DNA of 64,000 bases from Rhizopus sp. PT2906 (taxonomy: Eukaryota > Mucoromycota > Mucoromycetes > Mucorales > Rhizopodaceae), in assembly GCA_025529335.1 (NCBI GenBank), contig JAMYHX010000137.1, positions 23,702 through 87,701 on the forward strand, read 5' to 3'. Shown here piece by piece: positions 47,635 to 60,592 of the stretch (positions within the stretch are counted from its first letter, which is position 1; every line of letters starts with the position of its first letter). The notes under the pieces are model-generated. The model was not told the origin of the DNA. It was given only the letters and a program-made list of their open reading frames with translations, and searched no databases. The translations under genes were made by a program, and so were the position numbers.

Positions 47635-48176
47635 ATAGAGGAGTAATCAATATAAAGTTCATATATACTCACTTTATTTATTAGTATTTGGTATTTGGAA
47701 AAGCAAAAAAAGCATTAGGCCTAGAGAAGATTATACAATAAAAAAGGGAAAAAAAATTGTATTTTTTAACACGGGATAAGACAGAAAAGAAAAGGGGAGT
47801 ATGCAAGTTTGCTTTTGGATGCTTTGTTTGTTCTTTGATTTCTTTAAAATGAAAAGGAACCCCGCGTAGATTATTTATCCTCAGCGTATCCTTAATATCG
47901 TTTCATGTCAACTGCATGTCCGCTTCTTTCTTAAAAAGAGGGGAAATGTGACCCCTTCCTTTTTTTATTATTTGCTTCCTTATTAACAAAGAGAAGAGTC
48001 AATTTGATGTCAATAATAGAAAAGGGGGAAAGTACAGAAAGAGAGGTAAAACTAAATAAAACAAACCAGAAATCTGGCATATGAGCTGAGTTTTATAACA
48101 TACTCTGATTCCCTTTTTATGACACTCACCTCCCTCTTTTTGTTTTGCTTTTCTTTTGCAGTTGTACTAGAAAAAA

Positions 48177-50577
48177 ATGAGTAGTTCTCCTAAAGAAAGG
48201 ACGCTGTCCAATAGTAAAGTGTTAAACTTTAACTTTTTTATCTTGTTTTTTTTAACATAACCATAGGTGCTCATTCCACTATTCATCTCGAGGATAGTAG
48301 CGACGAGGAAGAATTGACTATTCCTCAAGGAAGTGAAGCACAATCGCTCTTGGGTCTTGATCAGCATGTACCTCGATATATGACTGCATCTCCTTGTAAT
48401 ATACTTATACACAGATTTGATAAATAATGTCTAACCCTATCCCATAGTGCCATCAGCCAGAATCAACGATAACTCGCCAAAGGATACTTGGGGTAAAATT
48501 AAAGTTAGATCAAAATATTATCTTCCCATACTCGAATGGTTGCCTCGTTATCGATTGTCTCTTTTTTGGGGTGACCTTATTGCTGGCATCACTCTATCCT
48601 GTTTGCTTATTCCTCAAGGTTTATCTTATGCCACTGCTTTGTGTAAGCTAGAGGCTATTCACGGACTTTACGCTATTGCTTTCCCTGCAATTACATACGC
48701 CATCTTTGGCATGTCAAGGTAAAATAATATTCAACTCTTGTAACGCTCCTTGTGCTTATTAGCATCATTAGACAAATGTCAGTGGGTCCAGAGGCAACGT
48801 TATCTCTTTTGGTCGGATCTTCTATTGCACAACTCAACAATGATAAGACAATTCATGTTGAACCATTGGCATGGGCGTGTTTAATGACTATCTTTGTCGG
48901 TATCTTTACCTTCTTGCTCGGCATCTTCCGTTTAGGCTTTTTGGATAGTTTGATGAGTCGTGCACTTTTACGTGGATTTATTTCTGGTGTCGGTCTGGTC
49001 GTCGCACTTCAACAAGGTATCATCTTACTTGGTTTGGTGACACTAAGTGAACAAAAGGGTATTACCGAAGCCTCAAGTTCCGTAGCTCGCTTACTATTCT
49101 TGATCAAAAATATCCAATACTCCCACGCGCTGACGACCTCTGTCTCGGCCGTGTCTGTGTCCTTTTTGGTGCTTTCTCGTGTAGCCAAGACAGGACTTTC
49201 CCGCTTCAAGTGGTTCCAACTAGTTCCTGAAGTGCTCTTGGTTGTTATTATTTCTTCTTTATTGACTTACCTTCTTGATTGGGAGAATCAAGGGTTAGCT
49301 ATCCTTGGCAACATCGATTTCAAGGGCATCCCACTCCCTTCTATCCCTACATTCCCCGATCATAAACACATGAAGGATTTATTAGTGACATCGGCTATGA
49401 TTGCGATTATTGGATTTGTAGAAAGCATAGTGATTTCCAAAACATACTCAAGCAAGCACAACTATTCGGTCAGTGCTAATCGAGAACTTGTTGCCTTGGG
49501 TGTTGCTAATATGGTCAGCGGACTTTTTCAAGGTATCCCAGCATTCGGATCGGTAAGTGTCTATTGACGCGCCTCCCTTTCTTGACTGATCCTTTATATG
49601 TAGGTCGCACGTAGCAAGATTAATGACAAAGCAGGGGCTAGGACACAGATGGCATGTCTTATTGCAGGTGTAGGGGCCATTGTAGCCATTTTTTTCTTGC
49701 TACCATTCTTTTACTACTTGCCTAAATGTGTTTTATCAAGCATCATTTTTGTGGCCGTTCTTTCATTACTGAGTGAGCTGCCTGAAGACCTTCATTTCAT
49801 TTTCAAAATTGGAGCATGGAGAGATCTTGGATTACTGTCAATTACCTTTTTCGCTACCATCATGATTTCTTTAGAGTTCGGTACCCTTTTGGCTGTAACT
49901 CTTTCACTTCTCCTAACCATCAAAGAAACCAGCTATCCCCGTATTTCGATCATGGTAAATGATTTATTAAACTCCAGCAATAGGAGGGCTCACATGAATT
50001 TCTTAGGGACGAGTCAAGGGAACACACAACAAGTTTAGACCAATTCAGGATGACCCTGACGTGGTGGAACATCTTGAAGATATTCTGATTGTAAGGATTG
50101 ACGAGCCTCTGTTCTTTGCCAATACAGGTATATAATATAAAAAAGAATATAAAGCTATGTTCTTATACCTGGGATAGGACAATTAAAGGATAGGTTACGT
50201 CGTTTGGAACAGTTTGGTGATATGTCGATTCATCCATCTGAGGATCCACGTTTAGGTGGGTTATCTTATGTGATATTTGATGCCAACAATATGCCTTATA
50301 TTGATGCCAGGTAAAAAGCTTTATGATATACTATCTGATAAACTTTACTAAGATTGTCAAAAGTGCTGTTCAAATATTGTATGAAGTAGTAGAAGCGTAC
50401 CATGGCAGAAATGTCAAGGTGTACTTTGTTAGACTTAAGGAAAGACCGTTGGGGTTATTCAAGTTATCAGGACTATATGATCTAGTTGGACCCAACAATT
50501 TCTTTAGAAAAGTATCTGATGCGATTGAAGCCATAGAGAAGGATATGATGAATCACAACATGACCGTTTCCCTTTAA
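48177..50577 (+). CDS. sulfate permease, SLC26/SulP family
   Basis: Eight exons: 48177..48213, 48267..48395, 48448..48718, 48772..49552, 49604..49954, 50007..50127, 50178..50310, 50364..50577; 678 aa. Plasma- or vacuolar-membrane anion transporter. Acidic N terminus, then WGDLIAGITLSCLLIPQGLSYA (SulP signature), GMSRQMSVGPEATLSLLVG, VESIVISKTYSSKHNYSVSANRELVALGVAN and several TM helices, followed by a C-terminal STAS domain (VIFDANNMPYIDASAVQILYEVVE). Shorter than yeast Sul1 (859) and closer to the intracellular/YGR125-like size class; substrate is inferred from the family. Confidence 0.9.
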
Positions 50578-51763
50578 GATAAACATGTGAACGTGTATAG
50601 ATATACCCTTAATCTATTTAAATAAAAAGTTTATTGAGATATGTTAGACTTTGAAGTCACAAAGAAAAAGAAAGCCACGTTAGCTCCCTTTTATCCCTTT
50701 TAGAAGAAACTCGCTAATTATAGTGTTCGAAAGGAGTAGAGAGAAGATAAGAGTCGGTCTTACACCATTTATGGACATATTGTACACATTACACTTAAAG
50801 TGACAAACATTGATTATAGTTACGCGACAATATAATGAATGTCTCCCCCCCTCCTTCTTCCTCCTTTTATAGAATACGACAGAAGAACAAGGGACCTATA
50901 ATAATAAATTTATTGTTCTTCGTACGCCTGACGGCAAATGCACGCATTCTTTCTTTAGCGGCAGTAATGATGACAATGCTTCTTCCCCTAACGTAATAAA
51001 TAGAGCATGGATTTTCTTTTTTTTATTCTTCTTTCTGTAGATATACTTTATTCTTTAAAGCAAGCATTATATAACAATAACCTTTATACTATAATATTAC
51101 AATATTTTTCTATCTGGTGACTTTTTTATAGCAAGTTGGTACTATTTAGCATTTTCCCTTTTGCTTACAACATTTTCCTTTCATTGTATAGATATGTTCA
51201 ATAACTGGAGGAAACCGCGTCCTCAGAATCCAAGGCCACGCCCTCAACCTGTTCCCAATCCTCCCCCTCCTTCCTCTAGGATCAAAGCAAAACTTATTCT
51301 TTTATTTCCTTGTCTTTGTCATTAATCTTGTATGATTCTCTCTATTTTTTATGATTATATGCTGATATATTTCTCCTTCTCTTTTTGATCTGAAGCTTCA
51401 GTTAAGGCATTTTTTTTATGTTAAATTATCTTAATAAACACTATGATGCATCTTCTTATTACGCTGCCCTGACCAAAGAGAAAACAAATCGGGATAAACT
51501 CCGTAATTTTTGCATTGAAATAGCAATGTTGTATCACTGGTAAATACTATGAATGTATAGTGGTACCAATGTAAGGCATCCTCCATCTATACTTGAGCCA
51601 TGTTTTGTCATTAGCTCCCTTTTTTCATCTCTTTATGGCTTTTTAATCGACTGTTTGTATTCTTGACGCCTTTCCTTTTTTAAAAAATGACAGAATTCCT
51701 ATTGTATAAAAGTTGATTCCCCGCTGCATATTCATACATTTTTACCCTCTTTTTTGGAATACT
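50578..51763 (+). other. intergenic with one small Pro-rich ORF
   Basis: About 1.2 kb. The only candidate is an ORF at 51194-51325 (43 aa, MFNNWRKPRPQNPRPRPQPV then PNPPPPSSR), Pro/Arg-rich, preceded by TATAG that could be an acceptor. No partner exon or family seen. Remaining sequence is AT-rich with T-runs. Confidence 0.3.
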
Positions 51764-52274
51764 ATGAATTCAGCAAATCAAGACGATCGTTTACATCGAC
51801 TACAATTATTAAAAGATCGCTTAGAAAATTACAAAATAAAAAACGAATCTATTGTAATTACTTGTGTTTTCTGATTCATTTGTGCTAATCAACCAAACAT
51901 AGATGAAAAGAGAATTAGAAGAAGAAGCAAAGGCATTAGAGAGAGAGAAAGTTAAAAGAGAACAAGAAGCAAGATTAGAAGCAGAACGTAAAATACTGAT
52001 AGAAGAACTACAAAAAGCAAAACTTCAGAAAGCAGCTGCATTATCTGCTATAAATCAAGGTAAAAAAAAAAAAAGAAATAAAGAAGCAAAGTCATAACAC
52101 CTCTTCTTAGCACCACAACCTCAAACTGTTCTTCAGCTTCAGTTAGAACTTCAACAGCAACTACAAAGACAACAACAACCGCAACAACAACAACAACAAT
52201 CTTTAGTATCATTTGGTTACCCAGCAGCAATAACAGAAAAGGAGGCCATCAACTGGCTAAAGCATGGATTCTAA
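51764..52274 (+). CDS. small coiled-coil, Gln-rich protein, unknown
   Basis: Three exons, 51764..51853, 51903..52059, 52111..52274; 136 aa. Residues about 8-85 form a long charged helix (RLHRLQLLKDRLENYK, then KRELEEEAKALEREKVKREQ), a coiled coil by heptad pattern. Residues 90-118 are Gln-rich (LQLELQQQLQRQQQPQ); the end SFGYPAAITEKEAINWLKHGF looks like a short conserved tail. All phases agree and the two introns have normal GT-AG ends, so expression is likely, but I do not recognise the family. Confidence 0.6.
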
Positions 52275-52853
52275 AGGACATGCATGTATATATATATTTA
52301 TTTCGTCACTATAAAACATATTTCGATACAAACTTATTATCTCAATGATTATGACTACTCTTCCACAATTTGGGACATGTATAAACAAAAAAGAAAGACT
52401 TCGGATAAACGCTTCAAGAGCCAAGATTTGAAAAGAATGATGAAGCGTTGCCCACAAGATTTTATTTATATATAGTTCTGACACAGTTGATTGCTAAACC
52501 CTCATCTTTTCACATCAATCTTTATTTTTTCTATATTCGATCATATGACACTTTTGAAACTTGTCTTGCGTCTTGTTTTGAGAAAGCAGTAAACATCAAC
52601 TGATTTACTGCAACACACATCAAAAGGGATAGTAGATGTGATACAATAAAAATAACACTAAAATTTCAGGTTTGTGTACCTTCGCAGTTACTACCGTGAC
52701 TGCAAGACGGAAATTTTTGATTTTTATTGGACAATGTAACCCACAAGGTACTTGTACATCAAAGTTACCCGATATCCATATATAAATATGCTCTTTGTTT
52801 TTGTATCAAAAATGATCTATATAAACACTGGTTGTTTCCAAAAACATTAAATA

Positions 52854-54047
52854 ATGAACTATCGACTTATATCCATTACATTATCATTGTTCTTATTACT
52901 GAATCAAGTCTATGCACAAGGTAAAATAGCACCTACCCAGACAATCCCTAACATTTAAAAACAGATGCAAACGCTTCTCAAGAGCAAGACGCATGTCAAT
53001 CGATACCTATAGAAAATTACAATCTCGGTTTTCGCGTTGGTTCCATCTTTATCATTTTTGCCACTACCACAATTGGCACCTATGCTCCTATCCTTCTACA
53101 TCGCATTAGTCCATACAAGCAAGGCGATGCTCGGGACTGGATCCTGACCATTGGAAAATTCTGTAAATTTGTCCATGAATTCCTAAAACAAGCAGAATAA
53201 CCATTATTTTGTAGTTGGCACTGGGGTCATTCTCGCTACTGCATTTGTCCACATGCTTCCTGACGCTCTTGAAAATTTTTCAAGTCCATGCTTAACCCAA
53301 GGATGGTTATCATACGGTGCATTTGCTGGTGTGTTTTGTATGATAGCATCCTTTGCCCTTCAACTACTCGAAGTCGCTTCTGTCTCTCATATGAACAAGC
53401 TTCGTAGAAAAAAACAAAACAAACTAGATGCTGAGCTCGGTCAAGCCTACCAAAACAACGAAAAGGTTCAGGACGAGGCCTTGTCCGTTCATGGCGGTAG
53501 TGAGCACCATATAGGTAATGAACATGGCCATGCTCATGGTATGTTTCTTGAAGGTGATGAAGCCATGAAACACATTGGTACCTATATCCTCGAACTTGGT
53601 ATTGTTATGCACTCTATCATCATCGGCATCACACTTGCAGTTACAAAAAATGATGAATTCAACACGTTACTCATCGCCCTCGTCTTTCACCAGTTCTTTG
53701 AAGGTATGGCTCTAGGCACACGACTGAACGAGATAAACTATGATCGCTGGTACAAGCCTGTGCTCATGGGCCTTCTCTATGTCTGCACGACACCCATTGG
53801 TATTGCTATCGGCATTGGCATTCGTAGTTCCTACAATCCTAACTCGTATTCAGCTATTTTGTCCCAAGCCATCCTTGATTCACTCTCGGCTGGTATTCTT
53901 CTCTATAATGCTTATGTCTCCCTCATGAGCTTAGAAATCAGTCATAACACTGCATTCCATAATGCGTCAACAGCACGTAAGGTCTGTAGTTTTATGTCCA
54001 TGTACGTGGGTGCTGGACTGATGTCTTTGATTGGAGAATGGGCTTAA
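52854..54047 (+). CDS. ZIP-family zinc/iron transporter
   Basis: Three exons, 52854..52920, 52965..53162, 53215..54047; 365 aa. Signal-like N terminus (YRLISITLSLFLLLNQVYAQ, of which most is hydrophobic), then eight TM segments. Motifs: FFGTGVILATAFVHMLPDAL (TM3), a cytosolic His-rich loop with EHHIGNEHGHAHG, MHSIIIGITLAV (TM4) and FHQFFEGMALG (TM5), the metal-binding HS...G / HQ.FEG pair of ZIP proteins. Imports Zn (possibly Fe). A neat 52 bp intron splits the FF of GKFFGTG. Close in size to ZRT1/ZRT2. Confidence 0.94.
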
Positions 54048-54380
54048 ATAGTATATATTTTGTATATTTTATCTATTTATTTAATAAACGATATTGCACA
54101 CTTTATTCAGATGTTACGCTGATAGACAAATGATAATTTCAGACAATAAAGAATAAAAGAAAGCCCACAAGAAGTACAAAAGAAATGAGATATAAAAGAA
54201 AACCTATAGTTTCAATGCGTCCATTGTGGTCCTTTCTTTTCTTTAATCGTATACCTTCAAAATCCAAGTGAGAAATAGGTCGAAACACAATCATCGGTGA
54301 TTAAATTTCGCATGGCACTCAAACTTTTTGACAGTAGTCATCAAGCCTCTTTTTTTTTAAAAAAAAAGAAATCTTAAAAC

Positions 54381-55001
54381 ATGGCAAGATCATTACCCAA
54401 TATCTTAGTTACTGGTACTCCAGGTACAGGCAAGACAACAACAAGTGAAATGATTGCCGAAGCAACAGGATTAGAACATGTTAATGTTGGTGATATTGTT
54501 AAAACAAAGCAATATCATGAAGGATATCTCGAAGAATTTGATACACACGTCTTGGATGAAGATAGAGTAAATAGAAACATATGTAGAGAATGCTCATAAA
54601 ATTCACTATTGGAAAGTTACTAGATGATTTAGAAGAAATTGTCAAGGATGGTGGCAAAGTGGTTGATTTTCATACTTGTGATATATTCCCTGAGCGTTGG
54701 TTTGACCTTGTTCTCGTCCTTCGTACAGATACAGCCAATTTGTATGATCGTATGGTGAAAAGGTAAGCCAAAAAAGAAAGAGAAACAAATAGCTGATCTG
54801 TATACTAGAGGATATAATAAGAGAAAGATTGATGAAAATATGGAGTGTGAAATTATGCAGGTTGTGTTAGAGACAGCACATGAATCATACGCTCCAGAGA
54901 TTGTTGTTGAATTACCAAGTAATTCAGTAGATGATATGGAAAGTAATGTTGAACGAGTCAAATTATGGTTAGAAGCATGGAAGAAGAACAATAGTGCATA
55001 G
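54381..55001 (+). CDS. FAP7: FAP7/hCINAP (adenylate kinase 6, 40S maturation ATPase)
   Basis: Three exons, 54381..54566, 54617..54762, 54809..55001; 174 aa (human AK6 172, yeast 197). Walker A NILVTGTPGTGKTTTSEM, EHVNVGDIVK, VVDFHTCDIFPERWFDLVLVLR and GYNKRKIDENMECEIMQ are all characteristic. Acts in the nucleus/cytosol with RPS14 during 20S pre-rRNA cleavage and has AMP kinase activity. Convergent with ILV2 (165 bp between stops). Confidence 0.94.
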
Positions 55002-55166
55002 ATTATACATATAGAATATACAAATAAATGTTTATTTTGCAATATAAATGCGTACATGAAAGTATTTAAGTCATAGAATGCTACTTTTTTCTGTGGAAAT
55101 CATTATGATATTTTTTATAGTTTATGAAAGAGGGGGGAATGAAGGCTTTTTTTTTTTTTCTCTTTT

Positions 55167-57369
55167 TTACTGCTTATTAGATTTGTTGCGCTCAGCAATA
55201 TGAGGATGAACAAGGAAGTCATCCAAGGCTCTTCCTGCGGGGACCATGGGCCATAAAACTTCCTTCTTACAGACAACAGCGTCCATGACGATAGGACCAT
55301 CGTATTCTAAAAATTCCTTCATCTTTGATTGAACTTCTGAAGCTTTTGTCACACGAAGAGCCTTGACGCCCATAGATTCTGCCAATTTGACAAAATCAGG
55401 GTTTTTCATGATCGTACCAGAGTATCTTTCCTTGTAAAAGAGATCTTGCCATTGTTTCACCATACCTTGGAAGGAATTGTTGAGTAACAAGACCTTGACA
55501 CCAATGTTGAATTCAGCAGCGGTGGCGAGTTCCATGGCAGTCATCGAAAAGGAGGCGTCACCATCAATGTCCACGACGATATGGTCAGGCTTTGCAACCT
55601 TGGCACCAATAGCAGAAGGAAGGCCATAACCCATGGTTCCTAAACCGCCTGAGGAAATAAAAGTACGAGGATGTGTCCAACGGTAGAGCTGACAAGCCCA
55701 CATCTGATGTTGACCGACGCCAGTGGTGACGATGACCTTATCTTTCTTATCACGTGTCTGAAGATCGAGTTCTTCAATAAGCTGTTGAGGCTTGAGTGGT
55801 TGACTGTCATCTGTGGTCTTTTCATAATAGAAGGGATATCTGTTCTTCCAATCATCAATTTGATCAAACCATTCCTTGCGTTCGGCGCTTTTAATGTGAG
55901 GAAGAATTTGCTTCAAGTTTTCTGTAACATCGCCTTCAATAGCCTCGGTTGCTTCAACGACCTTGTTGATATTCTTTGGCATGATTTCAAAATGAAGAAT
56001 ACCACCACGACCTTCCTTGGCGGCCTTTATAGCTTCTGGAGCAAATGCCTTTACATTGCCTGTCACACGATCATCAAAACGGGCACCAAGAGCGATAATA
56101 AGGTCTGCATTTTGCATAGCCAAGTTAGCATAACAGGATCCGTGCATACCAAGCATATGGAGTGACTTTTTGTCGAGTTCATCAAAGGTGCCTAAACCCT
56201 GGAAAGTGGTTGTGACAGGGATATTACCGTTGTTGGCCAATGCTCTCAACATTTTAGGACCATCAGGATGACCGGTGATACCTTGACCAGCATAGATAAC
56301 AGGTCGTTTGGCCTTATTGATCATGTCTATGGCACGCTTTAAAGTGGGTACAGCGTGACTACGGGCCTCTTCTGTGAATGCGCCAATAGCGGTGTTAGGA
56401 ATGGTCGTTGGGCGGGAAGGAATGAGAGCGTTGGTAGGGATAGGTCGCTTCAAGATAGCTGCTGTTACGTCTTTAGGAAGATCTACAAGGACTGGACCAG
56501 GACGGCCGCTGGTAGCAATGGTGAATGCTTCATTGATGCGGCGAGGAAGCTCTGCAATATCCTTTACCATGACATTCCATTTTGTACAAGAACGAGAAAT
56601 ACCGACAATATCAGCTATATAGACAAGTCTGTGTTATTTTGCCGTCAACCTATTTGTTTTAAAAAAAGTTTTACCTTCTTGGAATGCATCAGTACCAATA
56701 GCTGAGGTAGGCACTTGTCCACAAAAGACAACGAGAGGAATACCATCAGCGAGAGCATCAGCCAAAGGTGTCATCACATTCGTGGCACCAGGACCAGAAG
56801 TAACCAAGACAACGCCAGGTTTACCACTATGAAGTAAAATTATAGATCTTTGTTTATATGTTTATATATAAAATCTTACGTCGCTCTGGCGTAACCTTCA
56901 GCCATATGTCCAGCACCTTGCTCATGTCTAGGCAGGATGAAATTAAAGTATTTAGATTCATAAATAGCATCGAAAACAGGAAGGATAGCACCACCAGGGT
57001 AACCAAAGACATGCTTAACATCATGTCTTAGCATCATTTCATGAAAGATTTCTCCACCAGACATGCCTACGAATGAATCGTCCATTTCGTTCGCTGAAGG
57101 CTTTTTAGTGCTGTTTAATGGATGAACGGTAGAAGGAGACTTTGGAGTTGCAACAGCAGATCGATCTGTATTTGAGACGGATCTATATGATTCAATTAAT
57201 ATCAAAACGATATAAACTTTGATGATAATTACGGAGAGGCAGCGGCTCCCTTCAACTTGTGAGAGGTATGAACACAAGCTGAAATGACAGCTCGGTTGTT
57301 ATTGAGAGGTAAGCTTGTAAATGATTTTAATTTATTGAATCTTCTTGAAGCTCTTGAGGCTGCGAGCAT
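55167..57369 (-). CDS. ILV2: acetolactate synthase, catalytic subunit (mitochondrial)
   Basis: Four exons, complement(57233..57369, 56880..57182, 56675..56826, 55167..56614), 679 aa (yeast 687). First common step of Val/Leu/Ile synthesis. Arg/Ser-rich start MLAASRASRRFNKLKSF is a mitochondrial presequence. ThDP enzyme blocks: HEQGAGHMAEGYARATGK (catalytic Glu region), VVLVTSGPGATN, the FAD-contact RFDDRVTGN, and the ThDP/Mg block DIDGDASFSMTAMELATA...NNSFQGMVKQWQ. All phases are consistent. Divergent from LEU2 with 961 bp between start codons. Confidence 0.96.
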
Positions 57370-57514
57370 TTATCGATATTTTTAAGGGGGAGAAGAAAAG
57401 GTAAAGAAAAAGAAAAAAGGAAAACGACGATGTTTATATAGGTGACATAGATCGAATTATGTAAAAAGATCAAAGTGGAACGAATCAAAAGCCAATGATC
57501 GGACTATGAAGCGA

Positions 57515-57521
57515 TGAGTCA
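57515..57521. promoter_or_regulatory. TGAGTCA site (Gcn4/CPC1-type), ILV2-LEU2 promoter
   Basis: Perfect TGAGTCA palindrome core, 146 bp upstream of the ILV2 ATG, in the context ATGAGTCAATCC. Gcn4-type factors activate amino-acid biosynthesis genes through this sequence in fungi. Site seen directly; binding is inferred. Confidence 0.6.
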
Positions 57522-57707
57522 ATCCTACCTCCCAAGTTTGATAAGCATATGAAATTCTATTCGTCGTAATAAGGACATAATGAATACGTTTACTTTCTAT
57601 ACGCACATATCAATTCTATCTCTTTATAGCTTTGCTTTGTAAGTAAAGTGGTCATAAGCATATGTTTTACCCCTTTGCTTTTGTTATTCCTTTATTGAGA
57701 TTCAATG

Positions 57708-57714
57708 TGAGTCA
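57708..57714. promoter_or_regulatory. second TGAGTCA site, ILV2-LEU2 promoter
   Basis: Second copy in the nearly identical context GTGAGTCAATCC, 339 bp upstream of the ILV2 ATG and 617 bp upstream of LEU2. The shared 10-base context of the two sites argues against chance. Several CCAAT/ATTGG strings lie between here and 57830. Confidence 0.6.
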
Positions 57715-58330
57715 ATCCAATCAAATTTAGTTTAATGCAATGATAAGAAATTAACAACGGTATTTGATTGGCCGACAACAATTATGATTGTCATTTGCTC
57801 ATTACTTTGTCCAATCAATGCATGTCGCCTTTTAGCATCATTTGAGTAACCTACCAACCAGGTCTGTCAGATACTATATTTCTATGCAACTGTTACTAAG
57901 CAAAGTATAGATGAAGAGTAGTACAAGCTTGAGTCTTTGAAACCATGTCATGATATATTTATTATTTTTACTCTATTTCTGTGGTTTATGTATGTTATAT
58001 AAATGGCCCTATTTGTCTCACTGTCATACACTCTTGCATGATATTCTCTTTTTATAAAGTATCAAGTGGAAGAATGTCACAAATCAAAGTATATTCAGTG
58101 CTTTACTTCAATATCGACTTGTATGAAAGACAACAATAAAGAACACGCTGGACTTCAAAATTTACAACAATGATTATCAAAAAGTGTAAAGCAGTTGTCG
58201 GACTTGAGATGAATCTTTTGTAAACATATAAAAGCAAGATGATTGGCTGTTATTGACATGAATCATCTTTATAAGAGCTATCTGCTTTACAGTTTATTTT
58301 TCTTTTTTCCCAATCTGTAATATTTTATCC

Positions 58331-59515
58331 ATGTCTCCTAGAAAAGTTTCTATTGTATGTCTACCAGGTGATGGTGTTGGCCCCGAAATCGTAGCTGAAG
58401 CAGTCAAGGTTTTAAAAGTCGTGGCAGAACATAGAGGAAGCACTCTTGGTGTCGAGTTCGAATTCAAGAATGAGCTCATTGGTCTTGCCGCCATGGAGAA
58501 AACAGGTGAACCTCTCCCAGATTCTGCATTGGAAGCATGTAAACAAGCCGACGCCATTCTTTTGGGAGCCGTCGGTGGTCTTCCAGGTGCAAAAATCGGA
58601 AGTGGTCCTCGCCCTGAACAAGGCTTACTGAAACTTAGAAAGGAACTTGACTTGTATGCCAACTTGAGACCCGTGTCTTTTGCTGCTGACAGCCTTCTCG
58701 GTCTCTCTCCATTGAAAGATCATGTTGTCCAAGGCACTAATTTTGTCTTTGTTCGCGAATTGGTCGGAGGTATCTATTTTGGTGACCGAAAGGAAGCTGG
58801 TGAAGATGGCAAAGGTATAAATGTAAAGCGTGGTTTTCTTGCTGATGCTCACCTTTAAAATGACAATTTAGCTTATGATACACTTCCTTATTCCAAAGAA
58901 GAAGTTGAACGCGTCACAAGATTAGCTGCTCACTTGGCAAAGAAACAGTCACCTGCAGGCAAAATCCATTCCGTTGATAAAGCTAATGTCTTGGCTACCT
59001 CCAGACTCTGGCGTAAGACTGTAACAGAAACTTTAGAGAAGGAGTTCCCTGACTTAGAATTTGACCATCAACTTGTTGACTCTTGCGCTATGGCCATGGT
59101 CCAGCGTCCTTCAAGTCTTAACGGTGTGGTTCTAACAGAAAACATGTTTGGTGATATTCTTTCTGATGAAGCCTCCGTGATTGTGGGTTCTCTTGGCTTG
59201 TTACCCTCTGCTTCTCTTAGTGGGCTTCCTGATGGCAAGGGCAAATGTCTCGGTGTTTATGAACCAATTCACGGCTCTGCTCCTGATATTGCTGGTCAAG
59301 GCATTGCTAACCCAATTGCCACTATCCTCAGTGCTGCTATGTTGCTTAGATATTCCCTTGGCTTCGAGTCTGAAGCTGTTGCTGTAGAAGACGCTGTACG
59401 CAAGGTCTTGGATGCTGGCTTCTATACACGTGATCTTAAGGGTGACAAGTCCACTGTTGAAATGGGTGATGAAATTTGTAAGCATTTGGTGCAGTTGTTA
59501 AAAGCAACACAATAG
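58331..59515 (+). CDS. LEU2: 3-isopropylmalate dehydrogenase
   Basis: Two exons, 58331..58814 and 58872..59515; 375 aa (yeast Leu2 364). Third step of leucine synthesis, NAD-dependent. Starts MSPRKVSIVCLPGDGVGPEIV; later RPEQGLLKLRKELDLYANLRPV, FVRELVGGIYFG, DSCAMAMVQRPSSLNGVVLTENMFGDILSDEAS and GVYEPIHGSAPDIAGQGIANP, i.e. substrate-, metal- and NAD-binding signatures complete. The single 57 bp intron splits an Ala codon (G|CT). Confidence 0.97.
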
Positions 59516-59744
59516 AAACGTATATTATACATATATATATTTGTGTTTATATCCTTGTAAAATAATATTCTTGGCTCAATAAAAAAATAAAAGGTCTTCT
59601 TTAAGACATGATTCAACGAGCGTCTCTGTTTCAATAGTGTCATTCAATAACTCAGCACTTTTGTGTGCTAAAGAGAGGACAGTCGAGTTGCTTTTTGACA
59701 AGTATGGTTAACTCTTAATAATGTTACAATGCTACAAGTCATGT

Positions 59745-60592
59745 TTATTTCCGCTTAAATATGTAAAATCGCAAACCCCTTTTATTGTATTCTTCCCTCT
59801 TGGGATCATCTTGGACCTATTTTTTAAAGTGAGTGGAAAATTCGAGAACAAAGAAGATAGCAATACCTCAATTAACTCAAACTTCTTTCTTGCCAATTGA
59901 AAGAATCTTTTATCTGCCTTTCTTCTCTTTTTATAAGCTAAATAAATGACAGTGTCCTTTTTTGCTAATGCTAAAAGTGTCTCAAGTAAGGGTATAAATG
60001 CAACTTCAAGATAGACGCAATCTGAAGCCAAAATGATATCTACATCCAGCAATTCGGATCCCTCCGGTATCTCTTCGCCCCTATCATATAGGTCAATAGG
60101 ATGTATTCGACAGACAATATAATATACCAATTAAGTATTTCTGCCTTCATCTTCTCTTCCAATTTGTTCAACTTGATGTTTTCCTGCATCAAGTTCATCA
60201 TTGGCCTATTATAATGTTGTGTTGGCGAAGAAGAAGAAGAAAATGTCAATATCTTACATCTGGTCTGTCAAAATAACTTTTTTTGCTCTACATAATTTTG
60301 CTACTGCCAATCCAACTAGCCCTGTACCAGCACCGAGCTCAACTACAGTTTTGTTATCCAGTAACTCGGGTGTTTCCTTATGTTTCCATATGAAATAATC
60401 AATCAGGACATCAGCTGCTTCCCATTTCATTCCACCACATCCTCCAGCCGAGTCTTGAGCTAACAGAATGGGTGATTCCAAACCTTCATAGGTTAAAGTG
60501 TCAACATGTGCTTCCACTTGCTTCCCGCGATCTTCTATCAGCTCTAAACCGGTAAAGATATTTTTTTCCTCTTCTTCTTCAACAGTAAACAT
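59745..60592 (-). CDS. METTL21/EFM6-type protein lysine methyltransferase
   Basis: Four exons, complement(60258..60592, 60128..60205, 59867..60080, 59745..59816), 232 aa. Seven-beta-strand SAM methyltransferase: GGMKWEAADVLIDYFIW, motif I VVELGAGTGLVGLAVA, VILTDQ, then the catalytic-loop type DIILASDCVYLEVAFIPLL and LAYKKRRKADKRFF. The family trimethylates lysines on elongation factors or chaperones; S. cerevisiae Efm6 (246 aa) is the nearest layout I know. Exact substrate cannot be read from sequence. Convergent with LEU2. Confidence 0.85.
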
